64,000 nt of DNA from Desnuesiella massiliensis (GTDB lineage: Bacteria; Bacillota; Clostridia; Clostridiales; Clostridiaceae). Made by a program: the position numbers and the translations under genes. Below are positions 36,145-45,740 of this stretch, piece by piece. The stretch covers positions 138,274 through 202,273 of the forward strand of contig NZ_LN879452.1 of assembly GCF_001403615.1 (NCBI RefSeq). The letters are read 5' to 3'. Under the pieces are notes generated by a model that worked only from the letters and a program-made list of their open reading frames with translations, was not told the origin of the DNA and searched no databases. Positions within the stretch are counted from its first letter, which is position 1, and each line of letters starts with the position of its first letter.

Positions 36145-36902
36145 GAAAACACCTCACAGTCCTGAATAAAATATGCTATAACTATTTCGCAAGCTCTTTT
36201 GGAATAGTTATCAGTTTTTATACAAAGCCAATCAACTAATGTATTATAAATATATTCTTGGCTTTGATTTATCTGCATACATTTAAAATAAAATCCTTTA
36301 ATTTGTGATGCCAATGTTTCAAACTTATATGGATTAGTCTTATTAATTTCAATAAAAAGTTTTTTTATAAAATCGAAGTAATCAACAACATCTCTTTTAA
36401 TTGTTCTCTTAATGATAAATGGTAGAGTAGAGTTTGTTTTTTCATCTATTTTCAGAGATTCATAATTTAATGATATTAGCTCATCTTCAAAATTAGGGTT
36501 GTTTAGGTTTTCTAAAATTGTTTTTATTTCCGACTCTATGTTAAACAATTGATATGTATTTTTTATTTCAGCATCTTGTATTAATCGCAGCTTTAGCCTA
36601 TACCACTTTTGATATTCTTCAACTGTTCTAGGTGTATCAAATATTTTGTGGCATTTTTTACAAACAGCAATAACATTTTTTAAGTCATTTACATCGGAAC
36701 TTAAGAGTAATTCATCTTCCAGTATTTTAACTTCTTCTGGCCTTGGATTTGCAGGGTAAATATGAGCAATATCAAAAGTTCTATATATAGAACCCTTTTT
36801 TTTATGCGATAACGTATCACCACATATTGGACAGTGTCCATCCACTTCATTAAAAAGTAACATTTTTTCATTGTCAGAAAAGTCGCGTCTATTATCTTGC
36901 AT
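36141..36902 (-). CDS. ABC-3C effector: HNH nuclease + ABC-3C C-terminal domain
   Basis: About 253 residues from ATG at 36902 (AGGTGG upstream). The N-terminal HNH zinc-finger nuclease is clear: CPICGDTLSHKK, DIAHIYPANPRP, then NVIAVCKKCHKIFD. The C-terminal 140 residues are a helical domain typical of the ABC-3C effector component (TLASQIKGFYFKCMQINQSQ, CIKTDNYSKRACEIVIAYFI). It is the first gene of the operon and probably cuts DNA when the ATPase senses invading DNA. This function is inferred from the class. Confidence 0.8.
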   Translation of the reverse strand: MQDNRRDFSDNEKMLLFNEVDGHCPICGDTLSHKKKGSIYRTFDIAHIYPANPRPEEVKILEDELLLSSDVNDLKNVIAVCKKCHKIFDTPRTVEEYQKWYRLKLRLIQDAEIKNTYQLFNIESEIKTILENLNNPNFEDELISLNYESLKIDEKTNSTLPFIIKRTIKRDVVDYFDFIKKLFIEINKTNPYKFETLASQIKGFYFKCMQINQSQEYIYNTLVDWLCIKTDNYSKRACEIVIAYFIQDCEVFS

Positions 36903-37115
36903 AATTACCACCTACTAACAAGTAATGTATTACTACCATATTCTACAAGAGAATACAAATTCCTTTATAAAATTGCAGAAATATTAAAAAATATATTTCT
37001 CATAAGCGTAATGACATTTATTTTATATCTTGTAATTTATAAGAACTGAAGAAGTCATATATTAATTATATATAAGCTTTTTCAGTTTTTTTCTGAAATA
37101 AAAAATATTGTAGAG

Positions 37116-37175
37116 CTGCAATTTAAGGAATTATTCGGTATAATTATCTTGGACAGAATGTTTGTTCTGTCCAAG
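37116..37175 (+). promoter_or_regulatory. Promoter and operator-like hairpin of recombinase–tns operon
   Basis: A consensus TATAAT at 37139–37144 lies 17 bases after CTGCAA (37116–37121). Four bases downstream a perfect 11-bp inverted repeat, CTTGGACAGAA (37148–37158) with TTCTGTCCAAG (37165–37175), covers the expected transcription start. It may be a repressor site or a 5' hairpin. Confidence 0.6.
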
Positions 37176-37196
37176 CTTAAGAATGGAGGTTGTAGA

Positions 37197-37784
37197 TTGG
37201 CAGAAAAAATAAAGTTTTTAACGCAGCAGGAGCTATCAAAAATATTTAAAGCAATTGAAAGGAGTGAGGGCAAGCATAAGACAAGGGATATGGCGATATT
37301 TAGAATTGCTTATAGGTGTGCCTTGAGGGCAACAGAGATAGGCTTAATATTACTGGAGGATTATAATAAAGTTAAAGGAGAGCTTTATTGCAGGCGACTG
37401 AAAGGTAGTCAAAATAATACTATACGCCTGGATCAAAAAACTATGAAGGTGTTAAATAAGTATATTAGGGATTACGAAAAAAAAGATCGTAGTGACGTTT
37501 TATTTTTAAGTCAAGAAGGTAATGCAATCTCACGTAAAACATTGGATTTTTTAATGAAAAAGTATTGTAATGAGGCAAAGATTATAGATGTGTCAAAACA
37601 CCATTTTCATGCGATAAAGCATACATCAGCTGTGCATTTAGCGGAATCAGGGTTAGATATAAAAGATGTACAGTGGTGGCTGGGTCATAAAAATGTTAAT
37701 AATACCCTTATATATTTTCAATATACTACAGCTCAACAGAATGAGATGTATAATAAGCTAGAAAGGAGAAACTCATTGGTATAA
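37197..37784 (+). CDS. Tyrosine recombinase, first gene of tns operon
   Basis: About 195 residues from TTG at 37197, chosen for its GGAGG site. The catalytic domain has RCALRATEIGLI (first Arg), a beta-hairpin Lys in RRLKGSQNN, HHFHAIKHTSAVHL (box II, with Lys where Arg is usual), LGHKNVNNTLIYFQY (His and nucleophile Tyr). The core-binding domain is short. It precedes tnsA by 150 bp in the same direction. Tn7-like elements that make cointegrates need a resolvase; this enzyme could fill that role or excise the element. Confidence 0.85.
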   Translation: MAEKIKFLTQQELSKIFKAIERSEGKHKTRDMAIFRIAYRCALRATEIGLILLEDYNKVKGELYCRRLKGSQNNTIRLDQKTMKVLNKYIRDYEKKDRSDVLFLSQEGNAISRKTLDFLMKKYCNEAKIIDVSKHHFHAIKHTSAVHLAESGLDIKDVQWWLGHKNVNNTLIYFQYTTAQQNEMYNKLERRNSLV

Positions 37785-37934
37785 TAGGAGTTTATTAAAA
37801 ATGAATATAGAAAATTTGCTTAACACAGATAAGAGGCATACTCTTATAACACAGAAAAGCACTCTGCCGATGGTAGACCTTATTGTTGTTATAGGAATAT
37901 GCTTTTTTTATTTTTTGCGAGGGAGGAAATCTAT

Positions 37935-38750
37935 ATGCCAAGAGCAAAAGCAGAATGGACACAAGATACAGTTAGAAGATTTATGAGAGAAGGCAGGGGA
38001 AAGGGTGACGGTAAGGAGTATAAACCATGGTTTACAACACATGATTTTCCGTCAAAGGGTAGAGCTACTAGAGTGCTTGGATGGAAGACTAAAAGAATTC
38101 ATCATTTTTTTTCAGACCTGCAATTAAAATACTTCTACCTATTGGAATGGGATCAAAGTGTAATTGATATAAAAGAACATTTTCCAATATTAGATTTAGA
38201 TGCTGTTGATTTTTATAAAGACGACTTGAGACTGGATAAGTTTCGAGATAAGAACAGTAATGAAAGCTATATTTTATGCACAACATTTTTAATTACAAAG
38301 TTGGATGGAAACGGAAATAGTAAAGTGGTAGCGAGGGCAGTGAAAAATGCATCGGATTTAAACAAAACTATTACTTTGGATAAGTTAGAAATAGAACGGA
38401 GGTATTGGAAAAGTAAAGGTATAGAGTGGGGAATTATAACAAATAAAAATATAAACTCAATAAGAGCAAAGAATATTGAATGGATACATTCGACGCTGAA
38501 CTATGAAGAAGAGAATGATGCTAATATCGTTGAATTAGAAGATTTAACAGATGCTTTTTTATATAGGGTTTCCGAAAGTGGTGAGCCTATTAGAAAAGTA
38601 ATCTTAAGTTTTGAGCAAGACTACGGCTTTGATTCCGGGAAAGGGATGCTTTTATTCAAGTACCTAATAGCTAAAAGGAAAATTATTATTGATATGGATA
38701 AACCAATTAATTTAAATGACGGATGCCACATTTTATCAATTGCTAAATAA
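37935..38750 (+). CDS. tnsA: TnsA-like protein with substituted catalytic residues
   Basis: A 271-residue protein from ATG at 37935 (GGGAGGAAATC upstream). It aligns along its length with Tn7 TnsA: the N-terminal REGRGKGDGKEYKPW (TnsA KEGRGQGHGKDYIPW), the SDLQLKYFYLLEWDQSVIDI segment, and the winged C-terminal LDKLEIERRYWKSKGIEW. In Tn7 the 5'-strand nicking site is E63, D114 and K132. Here position 63 is Q (codon CAA at 38121), the position aligned with D114 is T117 (ACA at 38283), and K137 keeps the lysine. Two of three catalytic residues are lost, so cleavage should be abolished while the scaffold for TnsB and TnsC contact remains. Confidence 0.9.
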   Translation: MPRAKAEWTQDTVRRFMREGRGKGDGKEYKPWFTTHDFPSKGRATRVLGWKTKRIHHFFSDLQLKYFYLLEWDQSVIDIKEHFPILDLDAVDFYKDDLRLDKFRDKNSNESYILCTTFLITKLDGNGNSKVVARAVKNASDLNKTITLDKLEIERRYWKSKGIEWGIITNKNINSIRAKNIEWIHSTLNYEEENDANIVELEDLTDAFLYRVSESGEPIRKVILSFEQDYGFDSGKGMLLFKYLIAKRKIIIDMDKPINLNDGCHILSIAK

Positions 38751-38771
38751 AACTTTGGAAGGTGAGAATAG

Positions 38772-40910
38772 ATGGATATTTCAATTAATGCACTTATCAG
38801 ATGGAATAAAGATAAAGAGCATTTGAAGATAGAAAGAGTTTTATGGTTAAGAAACGAATGGGCATATGTTATTGATATTGATAGTAATTGTATGCCTTTT
38901 TTAAGAAATGTTATAGACATAGAAACAGATATTGTGGATGGAGATGCAGAAATCATCAATGAAGATCCGTATATGGTAATTAGTAATGAAGATGACATAC
39001 AAGAAAAGTATAAAGAGATAAGAGATAAGTGCTGGCAAGTAATAAAAGATTTAGTGGAAGATAAACCTAGAATATTTGAATCTGCATATAGAAGGAAGCT
39101 AATAAAGGAAGCAGCTGAAAAACATGGAGTAAGCGAGAATTCAATTGTGGGTTATCTAAAAAGATACTGGAAGAGGGGACAAACTCCTAATGGATTATTG
39201 CCGGACTATTCGCTTTGTGGGGGTAAAGGTAAGCAAAAATCCTCAAGTAATATTAAAAGGGGGAGGCCGAGAAAGTATGTTGATGTTATGGGTGGAGGTA
39301 TAAATGTTACAGAAGACATAAAAAGAATATTTAGGATAGCAGTCAATAGGTTTTACTATACAAGTGCCAAAAACTCGCTCGTTTTGACGTATGAACTTAT
39401 GAGAAAAGAGTATTTTGCGCAGAATTATAAAAATGAAAATGGAGTTAAGATACCAATAATTGAGGGACAAGCTGCTGTACCTTCTTTTGGGCAATTCAGG
39501 TATTGGTTTAACAGGGATAGGGATATAAAAAAGGAGATTACTAGCAGATATAGTAATAAAAAATTTCAGAAAGAGTATAGAGCTATAACAGGGAGCGCAA
39601 TGGATGGGGTAATGCAGCCTGGTACTTACGAAATAGATTGTCAGATTGCAGATTGTTATATTGTTTCACGGTTTAATAGGAATTGGATTATTGGCAGACC
39701 AGCTATTTATGCACTAATTGATAGATTTAGTAGGTTGATTTGTGGGGTTTACGTAGGACTTGAAAGTGGGTCCTATATAGGGGCTATGATGGCCCTACTA
39801 AATGCAACAATAGATAAGGTTGGATTTTGCAAACAATATGGTATAGAAATTACAGAAGAAGAATGGCCTGTTCACCATTTGCCAGATGCTATTGTTGCAG
39901 ACAGAGGAGAATTAGAAGGGAATAATATAGAAAACCTTATAAATATGCTAAATGTAAAAGTACATAACACTCCGAGTTATAGAGCAGACCTGAAAGCAGC
40001 CATTGAAAGGTTTTTTGGTTTAACAAATGAGAGAACCAAACCATATATGCCTGGAGTAGTTAACTTGGATGGGCGAGAGCGAGGTGATAAAGATTACCGT
40101 ATTTCGGCAAAACTGGATTTATATCAATTTACTCAAATTATTATAAAGTCTATATTATACCATAATAACTATTACTATCTTGATAACTATAAACGTGAAC
40201 AAGCAATGATAGAGGATGATGTACCGTGCATTCCTATACATTTATTTAAATGGGGCATTGCCAATAGGGGAGGTGCATTACGTAGTGTTACGGAGGATGT
40301 AGTAAAACTTGCTTTGATGCCTGCTGACACTGCAGTTGTAACGCCTAAAGGCATAAAGTATAAAGATATGTATTATGCATCGGAGCAAATGCTAAAGGGA
40401 CAAGATTTTATGAAAGCAAGAGCCTATGGAACATGGCGGGTAAAGATTAGTTATGATCCGAGAAATATGGAATATATATATGTGCACAAAGATAATCCCA
40501 ATAGTTACGAAAAATGCTTTTTATTAGATTCTGACAGCAGATATAAGAATAGAACACTTGAGGAAATAGAATATCTTTTGGAAATAGAGAAAATAGTACA
40601 AAGGAAAAATAAAGATAGCGTAATACAAGCAAAGGTCCAATTGATTACTGAAATAGAGGATATAGTAGGAAAGGCAGAAGAGGATTTGAAGAAAGAAGTG
40701 GAAACAGTAGAAAGTGATACGCAAAGAGTTAAGAATATAAGGATAAACAGACAGATAGAGAAAACTGCTAATAGGGTAAAAGAAGCATTCGAATTGGGAA
40801 CAAATAAGGATATAAAAGAGGAGACTTTAGAAGAAAGAATAGATAATGAAACAGAGTATGATAATTTTGATATTTTACTACAGAAGCAGAAGGAGGTGCT
40901 AAAGCAATAG
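38772..40910 (+). CDS. tnsB: TnsB transposase (DDE)
   Basis: A 712-residue transposase of the retroviral-integrase fold. The DDE triad is intact at D289 (YEIDCQIAD), D377 (IVADRGEL) and E412 (AAIERFFG). The 88- and 35-residue spacings are identical to Tn7 TnsB (D273, D361, E396). N-terminal helix-turn-helix domains that bind the transposon ends precede it, and a charged helical C-terminus (about 600–712) probably contacts TnsC. The gene starts 21 bp after tnsA and stops two bases before tnsC. Confidence 0.95.
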   Translation: MDISINALIRWNKDKEHLKIERVLWLRNEWAYVIDIDSNCMPFLRNVIDIETDIVDGDAEIINEDPYMVISNEDDIQEKYKEIRDKCWQVIKDLVEDKPRIFESAYRRKLIKEAAEKHGVSENSIVGYLKRYWKRGQTPNGLLPDYSLCGGKGKQKSSSNIKRGRPRKYVDVMGGGINVTEDIKRIFRIAVNRFYYTSAKNSLVLTYELMRKEYFAQNYKNENGVKIPIIEGQAAVPSFGQFRYWFNRDRDIKKEITSRYSNKKFQKEYRAITGSAMDGVMQPGTYEIDCQIADCYIVSRFNRNWIIGRPAIYALIDRFSRLICGVYVGLESGSYIGAMMALLNATIDKVGFCKQYGIEITEEEWPVHHLPDAIVADRGELEGNNIENLINMLNVKVHNTPSYRADLKAAIERFFGLTNERTKPYMPGVVNLDGRERGDKDYRISAKLDLYQFTQIIIKSILYHNNYYYLDNYKREQAMIEDDVPCIPIHLFKWGIANRGGALRSVTEDVVKLALMPADTAVVTPKGIKYKDMYYASEQMLKGQDFMKARAYGTWRVKISYDPRNMEYIYVHKDNPNSYEKCFLLDSDSRYKNRTLEEIEYLLEIEKIVQRKNKDSVIQAKVQLITEIEDIVGKAEEDLKKEVETVESDTQRVKNIRINRQIEKTANRVKEAFELGTNKDIKEETLEERIDNETEYDNFDILLQKQKEVLKQ

Positions 40911-40911
40911 T

Positions 40912-42555
40912 ATGGATAAAATATTAATTCCAAATGGATGTGAGGCAGAAGTTGCAGATTATAAAGAACAAATAGTAGCTGACTATAAAAATAACCCTTT
41001 AATAGAAGCGCTACCTCCAATATATGAGGTTCAGAAAGTTGTTGAAAACCTTGCAGTTTATCCAGTATATAGCAATGAAGAGAGAAAACTTGATAATCAT
41101 TATAGAATTCATCTGATACAAAGACTATTTCAAGTTTTTCAACCATTACCTTTTCACATAGATTTAGAGAGTAAAGTATCCCGTGCGTTAAGACAAGGTT
41201 ATATAATAAGAAACCCATTTAGAGCTGAATTAGCAAAGGGCTTTAATAAAGAGTTTGATTTAACAAACAACTTAAGATTTGAAAGCAATAATCTAGTGAA
41301 ACAAACAGCTAGTGGTTTTACACTAATTGGTATCTCTGGCTCGGGAAAAACAAGTTCTCTTGAGAGAATATTATCTATGTATCCTCAAGTAATATCTCAT
41401 TCATCATATAAAGGTATTGCATTTTCAATGTATCAACTTGTATGGATAAAATTAAACTGTCCTTTCGATGGGAGTGTTAAAGGAATTTGTATAGAATTTT
41501 TTTCCGAAGTAGATAGGTTACTTGGTACTAACTATCATAAGAAAGTTATTAGTTCAAGACCATCTACAAATGTAATGATGTCTATGATTACGCAGATAGT
41601 AAGAAATTCTAGCATAGGATGTATTATTATTGATGAGATACAACACTTAAGCCTTGGTAAATCTGGGGGAACCGAAAAAATGTTAAACTTTTTCGTTACT
41701 CTTGTTAATCAAGTGGGAGTACCAATAATTATGGTAGGTACTCCGAATGGAATGGCTGCTCTGCAGAGCCAATTTCGTATTAGTCGCAGGGGTGCAGGTC
41801 AAGGAGATTTGGTAATTGACAAAATACCAAATGACAAAACCTGGGATTTGCTTATTAATTCTATTTGGCAATATCAGTGGACAAGAAAAGAAACATCACT
41901 TACGAAGGAATTAAGTGATGCTTTTTACGATGAGAGCCAAGGAATAATAGATATATTAAAAAAGCTATATGCAATGGTTCAAATAAAGGCTATAACATCA
42001 GGCAGGGAAGAAATAACTATCAATTTAATTAAACTGGTAGCCAATGAAAGTTTAAAACTTGTGCAGCCAATGCTGCAAGCGCTAAAGACTGGGGACATTA
42101 GGAAGATAGCCAAGTACGATGATATATGTTTATCAAATATTACTATTGGTGATTATATGAGCAAAGCAAGACATTCAATAGACTTAAACTTGAAGGAAAA
42201 AGCTATTAAAAGTCAGGTTCAAGATGAGAAAGATAATAACCTTGAATCTAAAAGAGAGAAAGCTGTAGTAAAGCTTATTGAATTAGGTATAAGTGCAAAA
42301 AAGGCTCAAAAGGCTGTTGATAATGTTGATAATAAAGAGGCCTATGTGGATGTAAATACAATAGTAATAAAAGCTATTTCTTCACTAAATGATACAGCGA
42401 AAGAAAAGAAAAAAGAAAATAAAGTAAACCTTGATACAGATGATATAAGATATATAGTTCAGCTAGGAGAAGATGCTGGTATTAGTGCCTATGATGCTCT
42501 AAAGGAAAAAAAGTATATTGTAATGTTTGAGGATGATATTTTTAATGAGGGGTGA
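40912..42555 (+). CDS. tnsC: TnsC AAA+ regulator
   Basis: A 547-residue AAA+ ATPase that links target selection to the transposase. Walker A is GISGSGKTSSLER (about residues 139–151) and Walker B is IIIDEIQHLS. The C-terminal 120 residues (coiled, lysine-rich, with LIELGISAKKAQKAVDNVDN) are an interaction tail. It follows tnsB directly and overlaps the region of the next gene's ribosome binding site. Confidence 0.95.
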   Translation: MDKILIPNGCEAEVADYKEQIVADYKNNPLIEALPPIYEVQKVVENLAVYPVYSNEERKLDNHYRIHLIQRLFQVFQPLPFHIDLESKVSRALRQGYIIRNPFRAELAKGFNKEFDLTNNLRFESNNLVKQTASGFTLIGISGSGKTSSLERILSMYPQVISHSSYKGIAFSMYQLVWIKLNCPFDGSVKGICIEFFSEVDRLLGTNYHKKVISSRPSTNVMMSMITQIVRNSSIGCIIIDEIQHLSLGKSGGTEKMLNFFVTLVNQVGVPIIMVGTPNGMAALQSQFRISRRGAGQGDLVIDKIPNDKTWDLLINSIWQYQWTRKETSLTKELSDAFYDESQGIIDILKKLYAMVQIKAITSGREEITINLIKLVANESLKLVQPMLQALKTGDIRKIAKYDDICLSNITIGDYMSKARHSIDLNLKEKAIKSQVQDEKDNNLESKREKAVVKLIELGISAKKAQKAVDNVDNKEAYVDVNTIVIKAISSLNDTAKEKKKENKVNLDTDDIRYIVQLGEDAGISAYDALKEKKYIVMFEDDIFNEG

Positions 42556-42560
42556 TGTAT

Positions 42561-44333
42561 ATGAATTTCTTCCCAGTTCCATACCCTGATGAAGTCTTAA
42601 GCAGTGTATTAGCAAGATATTCCATTAGAAGTGGAAACATAAAAATCATTCATAATATGGAGGATTTATTTGGAACAAGAAATGCTATAGCAGTAATGGA
42701 ATTTCCTACAAAACTAAATAAACTTGTTGAAAATATGCCTGTTGGTACAAAATACACTTCAGAATATTTTATATATAATCATACTTTATTTCCATATTAC
42801 TCGGCATTTATTACGAAGAAAAGAGGAGAGCAGATTATTTCTTCTATGAAAACAGGAGAAGGTGATGTATACATTAGAGCAGGAGTAATAACTTCACAAA
42901 TTTCATTGAGCCAATATTATAGATTTTGCCCTGAATGTATTAAAGAAGACTTCAATCTTTATGGGGAATTATATTGGCATAGAGTTCATCAAGCTGCTGG
43001 GGTGTTTGTATGTCCCAGGCATAAAGTGCCTACTTATAATAGTAGGATTTTAGTAAGAGGGTATAACAGACAGAAATTTCAACTGCCTAAAGCTGAAAAT
43101 TGTATAGTAGGTACAGAAACTAAATATTCAGATGAAATGATGAGCAAACTATTACTTTTGGCACAAGATGTTGAAGTATTACTAAATAATTATTTTAATT
43201 TCTATCCTCCAAGGCATTTTAAGAATAAGTACAGAGACAAACTTATAGAAAAAGGATATGCAAAGTTAAACAATATGATCCATCAGAAAAAACTTTCAAA
43301 GGATTTATTAGAATATTATGGAGAAGAATTCCTTAAGGCTATGCAATATAAGTTTAATATTAATGGTGAATGCAAATGGTTGGCTGATATGGTTAGAGAT
43401 AATGAAAAACCAAGTCATGTTTTGAGGCATCTTATATTGGCAAGATTTTTAGAAATACCAGTGTATGAACTATTTAATAATGAATTATCACTTAAGTATA
43501 ATGAAGAAACAAGAAGTACCAATAAAGATGTGCTTGCTATTAATAGTAAGGATTTATATCTCAAGGTTTGGGAGGATAGATTAAGAGAATTAATTGAGGA
43601 AAAATTGAGCTTAAGACAAATTGCAAAAGAATTAAACTCTACCCCTAAAACCATAAAGAAGCACATTGAAAGGTTGGGCATCGATCCATTTTGGAAATAT
43701 AATGGTGGAAAAAGATATGGTAACAAAAACTACAGAGATACGGAAGAATTTAAGATAAAGAGAGAGGAATGCAGAAGTAAATGGCTCAAGCTGATTGCAG
43801 ACAATCCAGATAAGAGCAGAAATGAACTAAAACTGATGAGTGTTACATTAGGAACATGGCTTTTAAGGCATGATAAGGAATGGATGATTAATAATTCTCC
43901 GGATATAAAATCGAGCCACAAACCAGTTGATTGGGATAAAAGAGATATGGAATTGCTGCCTCAAGTAATAAATATTGTAGATGAGATATTAAAAGGAGAA
44001 AAAGAGAGAATTTGCTGGACAACCATTGGTAGCAAGTTGGGCATTAGTGGATGGCTTTCAAAAAAGAAAGATAAACTACCACTAACTAAAGCATACATTA
44101 ATTCGGTAGAGGAAAGTATTGAAAAATTTCAAATTAGAAAAATAAAGAGGGCTATTGATAAGATAGAAGTACAGGAAGAGATAACATATTGGAGACTATT
44201 AGAGGCAGCAGGTGTTAAAGAAAGATATATTGGTGCTATAAAGAAAGACGTAGAAAAAATATTTCATGAAAGAGGATTAAGCACAGATATGATGCATCGT
44301 TATAAAGATACTAGTAATTTTATTAGAGAATAG
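42561..44333 (+). CDS. TniQ/TnsD target-selection protein
   Basis: About 590 residues; ATG at 42561 is chosen for its GAGGGGTG site, and an upstream GTG at 42552 is possible. The N-terminal TniQ domain is clear: FFPVPYPDEVLSSVLARYS, and a zinc site FCPECIKEDF…YWHRVHQAAGVFVCPRHKVP. The C-terminal two thirds has several helix-turn-helix-like units (LSLRQIAKELNSTPKTIKKH). This length matches TnsD-type proteins that bind a chromosomal attachment site rather than the short TniQ of CRISPR-associated elements. The recR 3' end is the likely target. Confidence 0.92.
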   Translation: MNFFPVPYPDEVLSSVLARYSIRSGNIKIIHNMEDLFGTRNAIAVMEFPTKLNKLVENMPVGTKYTSEYFIYNHTLFPYYSAFITKKRGEQIISSMKTGEGDVYIRAGVITSQISLSQYYRFCPECIKEDFNLYGELYWHRVHQAAGVFVCPRHKVPTYNSRILVRGYNRQKFQLPKAENCIVGTETKYSDEMMSKLLLLAQDVEVLLNNYFNFYPPRHFKNKYRDKLIEKGYAKLNNMIHQKKLSKDLLEYYGEEFLKAMQYKFNINGECKWLADMVRDNEKPSHVLRHLILARFLEIPVYELFNNELSLKYNEETRSTNKDVLAINSKDLYLKVWEDRLRELIEEKLSLRQIAKELNSTPKTIKKHIERLGIDPFWKYNGGKRYGNKNYRDTEEFKIKREECRSKWLKLIADNPDKSRNELKLMSVTLGTWLLRHDKEWMINNSPDIKSSHKPVDWDKRDMELLPQVINIVDEILKGEKERICWTTIGSKLGISGWLSKKKDKLPLTKAYINSVEESIEKFQIRKIKRAIDKIEVQEEITYWRLLEAAGVKERYIGAIKKDVEKIFHERGLSTDMMHRYKDTSNFIRE

Positions 44334-44574
44334 TTTTTATTATGATACCTAGTTTATAATTATAAGATTATATGAGTTATTAGGGGATAGGCTGCTATAA
44401 AAGCGACTTATCTTTATTTTAGACAGATTATTGAGAGAAGACCTGCATTTTAACGATTTATATACGTAAGGTAATACCATTAGAATAAGATTAGTGGCTT
44501 CTGTCTTTTTATAAATTTAGGGATAAAACAACTTAAGTAAATATGACAACGGTAATAAATTAAGATAAAATATA
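44334..44574. other. Intergenic stretch downstream of tniQ
   Basis: No gene. A repeat ATATGACAACGG (44542–44553) is repeated as ATATTGACAACGG at the following promoter, possibly paired regulator half-sites. Confidence 0.35.
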
Positions 44575-44603
44575 TTGACAACGGCTATATAATGGTTTAT
44601 AGT
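44575..44603 (+). promoter_or_regulatory. Consensus promoter
   Basis: TTGACA (44575–44580) and TATAGT (44598–44603) with a 17-base spacer, 34 bases before the ATG at 44637. Confidence 0.7.
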
Positions 44604-44636
44604 AGAATTAAGAATATGACACGGAGGGGAATTTAT

Positions 44637-45470
44637 ATGATATTAAATTCAACAAACACAGTTTTTACACAAGAAGGTGCAGAAAGTGAAAGTGACTTAT
44701 TAGCAAGTCATCAGGTGCTAATTTACAAGTCTAACAGTAAAATCAGCTCAATGTCCTATGCTGGACCAGCTAAAGAAAAAATAGTTAAATCCTCAAGTAT
44801 ACCAGAAGAATTCACAAACATTTTGAAAAATATAAAGGGGTACGTCAGTTTAGGTACTACTAAAGTTTACGATAGTAATGTTGATAGTTGTGTAGATTAC
44901 AGGAATGCTCATATATATTCTAGTGAGGCTACCACTTTAGATGGGGTTGAAAGGATATGCTATGTTGCAGGTATAAAGAATAAAAATGTAATCCAAATAT
45001 CGGAATACAATTCTAATAAAGGAGCAGCATATAGTAGTCTTTATCCAATTCTTAAGGAAAAGATGATTAAAGAAGGGTTTGTACAAAATCTTCCTTACGA
45101 TAATTTTAATATTACTATTGAAGATGCGTCAAAATTAGTTGATATAATTAATGAAGTAATTGAAGAAAGATCAATGGGTAAATATGAACTTATAAAAGAT
45201 GTGAAAGTAGATACAATAACATTTGGTAAAAAAGAGGAGCAGAAAAAAAAGTTCTTTCATGTTGCATATTATCGTGAAAAAAATATGGTTCAAGATTCAA
45301 GTAATTTGAATACTGTGCAGGATATATTATCTACTCTAAATAACATTGTAAGGAGAATAGATATTATAGATAATTTCGAGGATATTGAAGCCGTAATAAA
45401 GAAACTTGACTCAATAAATAAAATGGCTAATGCGAAAAAAGTTATACTGGAAATTAAAGAAGAGATATAA
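44637..45470 (+). CDS. Unknown protein next to tns operon
   Basis: About 277 residues from ATG at 44637 (ACGGAGGGG upstream). The sequence (MILNSTNTVFTQEGAESESD, later KFFHVAYYREKNMVQDSS and a helical C-terminus) does not match a family I know. It has its own consensus promoter and ends at a hairpin (45492–45528). It is the first cargo gene after tniQ and precedes the Avs-like gene, so a defence or regulatory role is possible but not shown. Confidence 0.6.
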   Translation: MILNSTNTVFTQEGAESESDLLASHQVLIYKSNSKISSMSYAGPAKEKIVKSSSIPEEFTNILKNIKGYVSLGTTKVYDSNVDSCVDYRNAHIYSSEATTLDGVERICYVAGIKNKNVIQISEYNSNKGAAYSSLYPILKEKMIKEGFVQNLPYDNFNITIEDASKLVDIINEVIEERSMGKYELIKDVKVDTITFGKKEEQKKKFFHVAYYREKNMVQDSSNLNTVQDILSTLNNIVRRIDIIDNFEDIEAVIKKLDSINKMANAKKVILEIKEEI

Positions 45471-45491
45471 AAATATTTTTAACAAATTGGT

Positions 45492-45528
45492 AAAGAGGCT
45501 GTTAGCGATTTTAGCTAATAGCCTCTTT
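45492..45528. terminator. Long hairpin, terminator-like
   Basis: AAAGAGGCTGTTAGC pairs with GCTAATAGCCTCTTT over 15 positions (one wobble). There is no long T-run. Confidence 0.55.
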
Positions 45529-45740
45529 AAGCTTAATAGTTCTAGGTTAAGCTATCTAAACACATGAATAATAAGAGGTTATATAGAGATACCTTATTGG
45601 GGATAGCTTTTTAAATTATATTGTTTTTTCCGTGGAATATAGTTTTGATATAATATAAGTATTAGTAGTAACTGCTATGGATAAAGATAAATTATTTGGA
45701 TTATAGGTAATAATTATAAGGACGAATGAGGGGGACTAAT

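Noticed and set aside
36912..37148. A Tn7-like right end directly upstream of the recombinase gene, as in canonical Tn7
   Set aside because: No TGT terminus or AAGTTNTGTTA blocks were found there; these occur only in the 416-bp units and the adjacent 8164–8196 block.
37801..37986. 61-codon frame between the recombinase and tnsA with a GGAG before ATG
   Set aside because: It overlaps the tnsA start in another frame and has no recognisable features beyond a hydrophobic patch; the better ribosome binding site belongs to tnsA at 37935.
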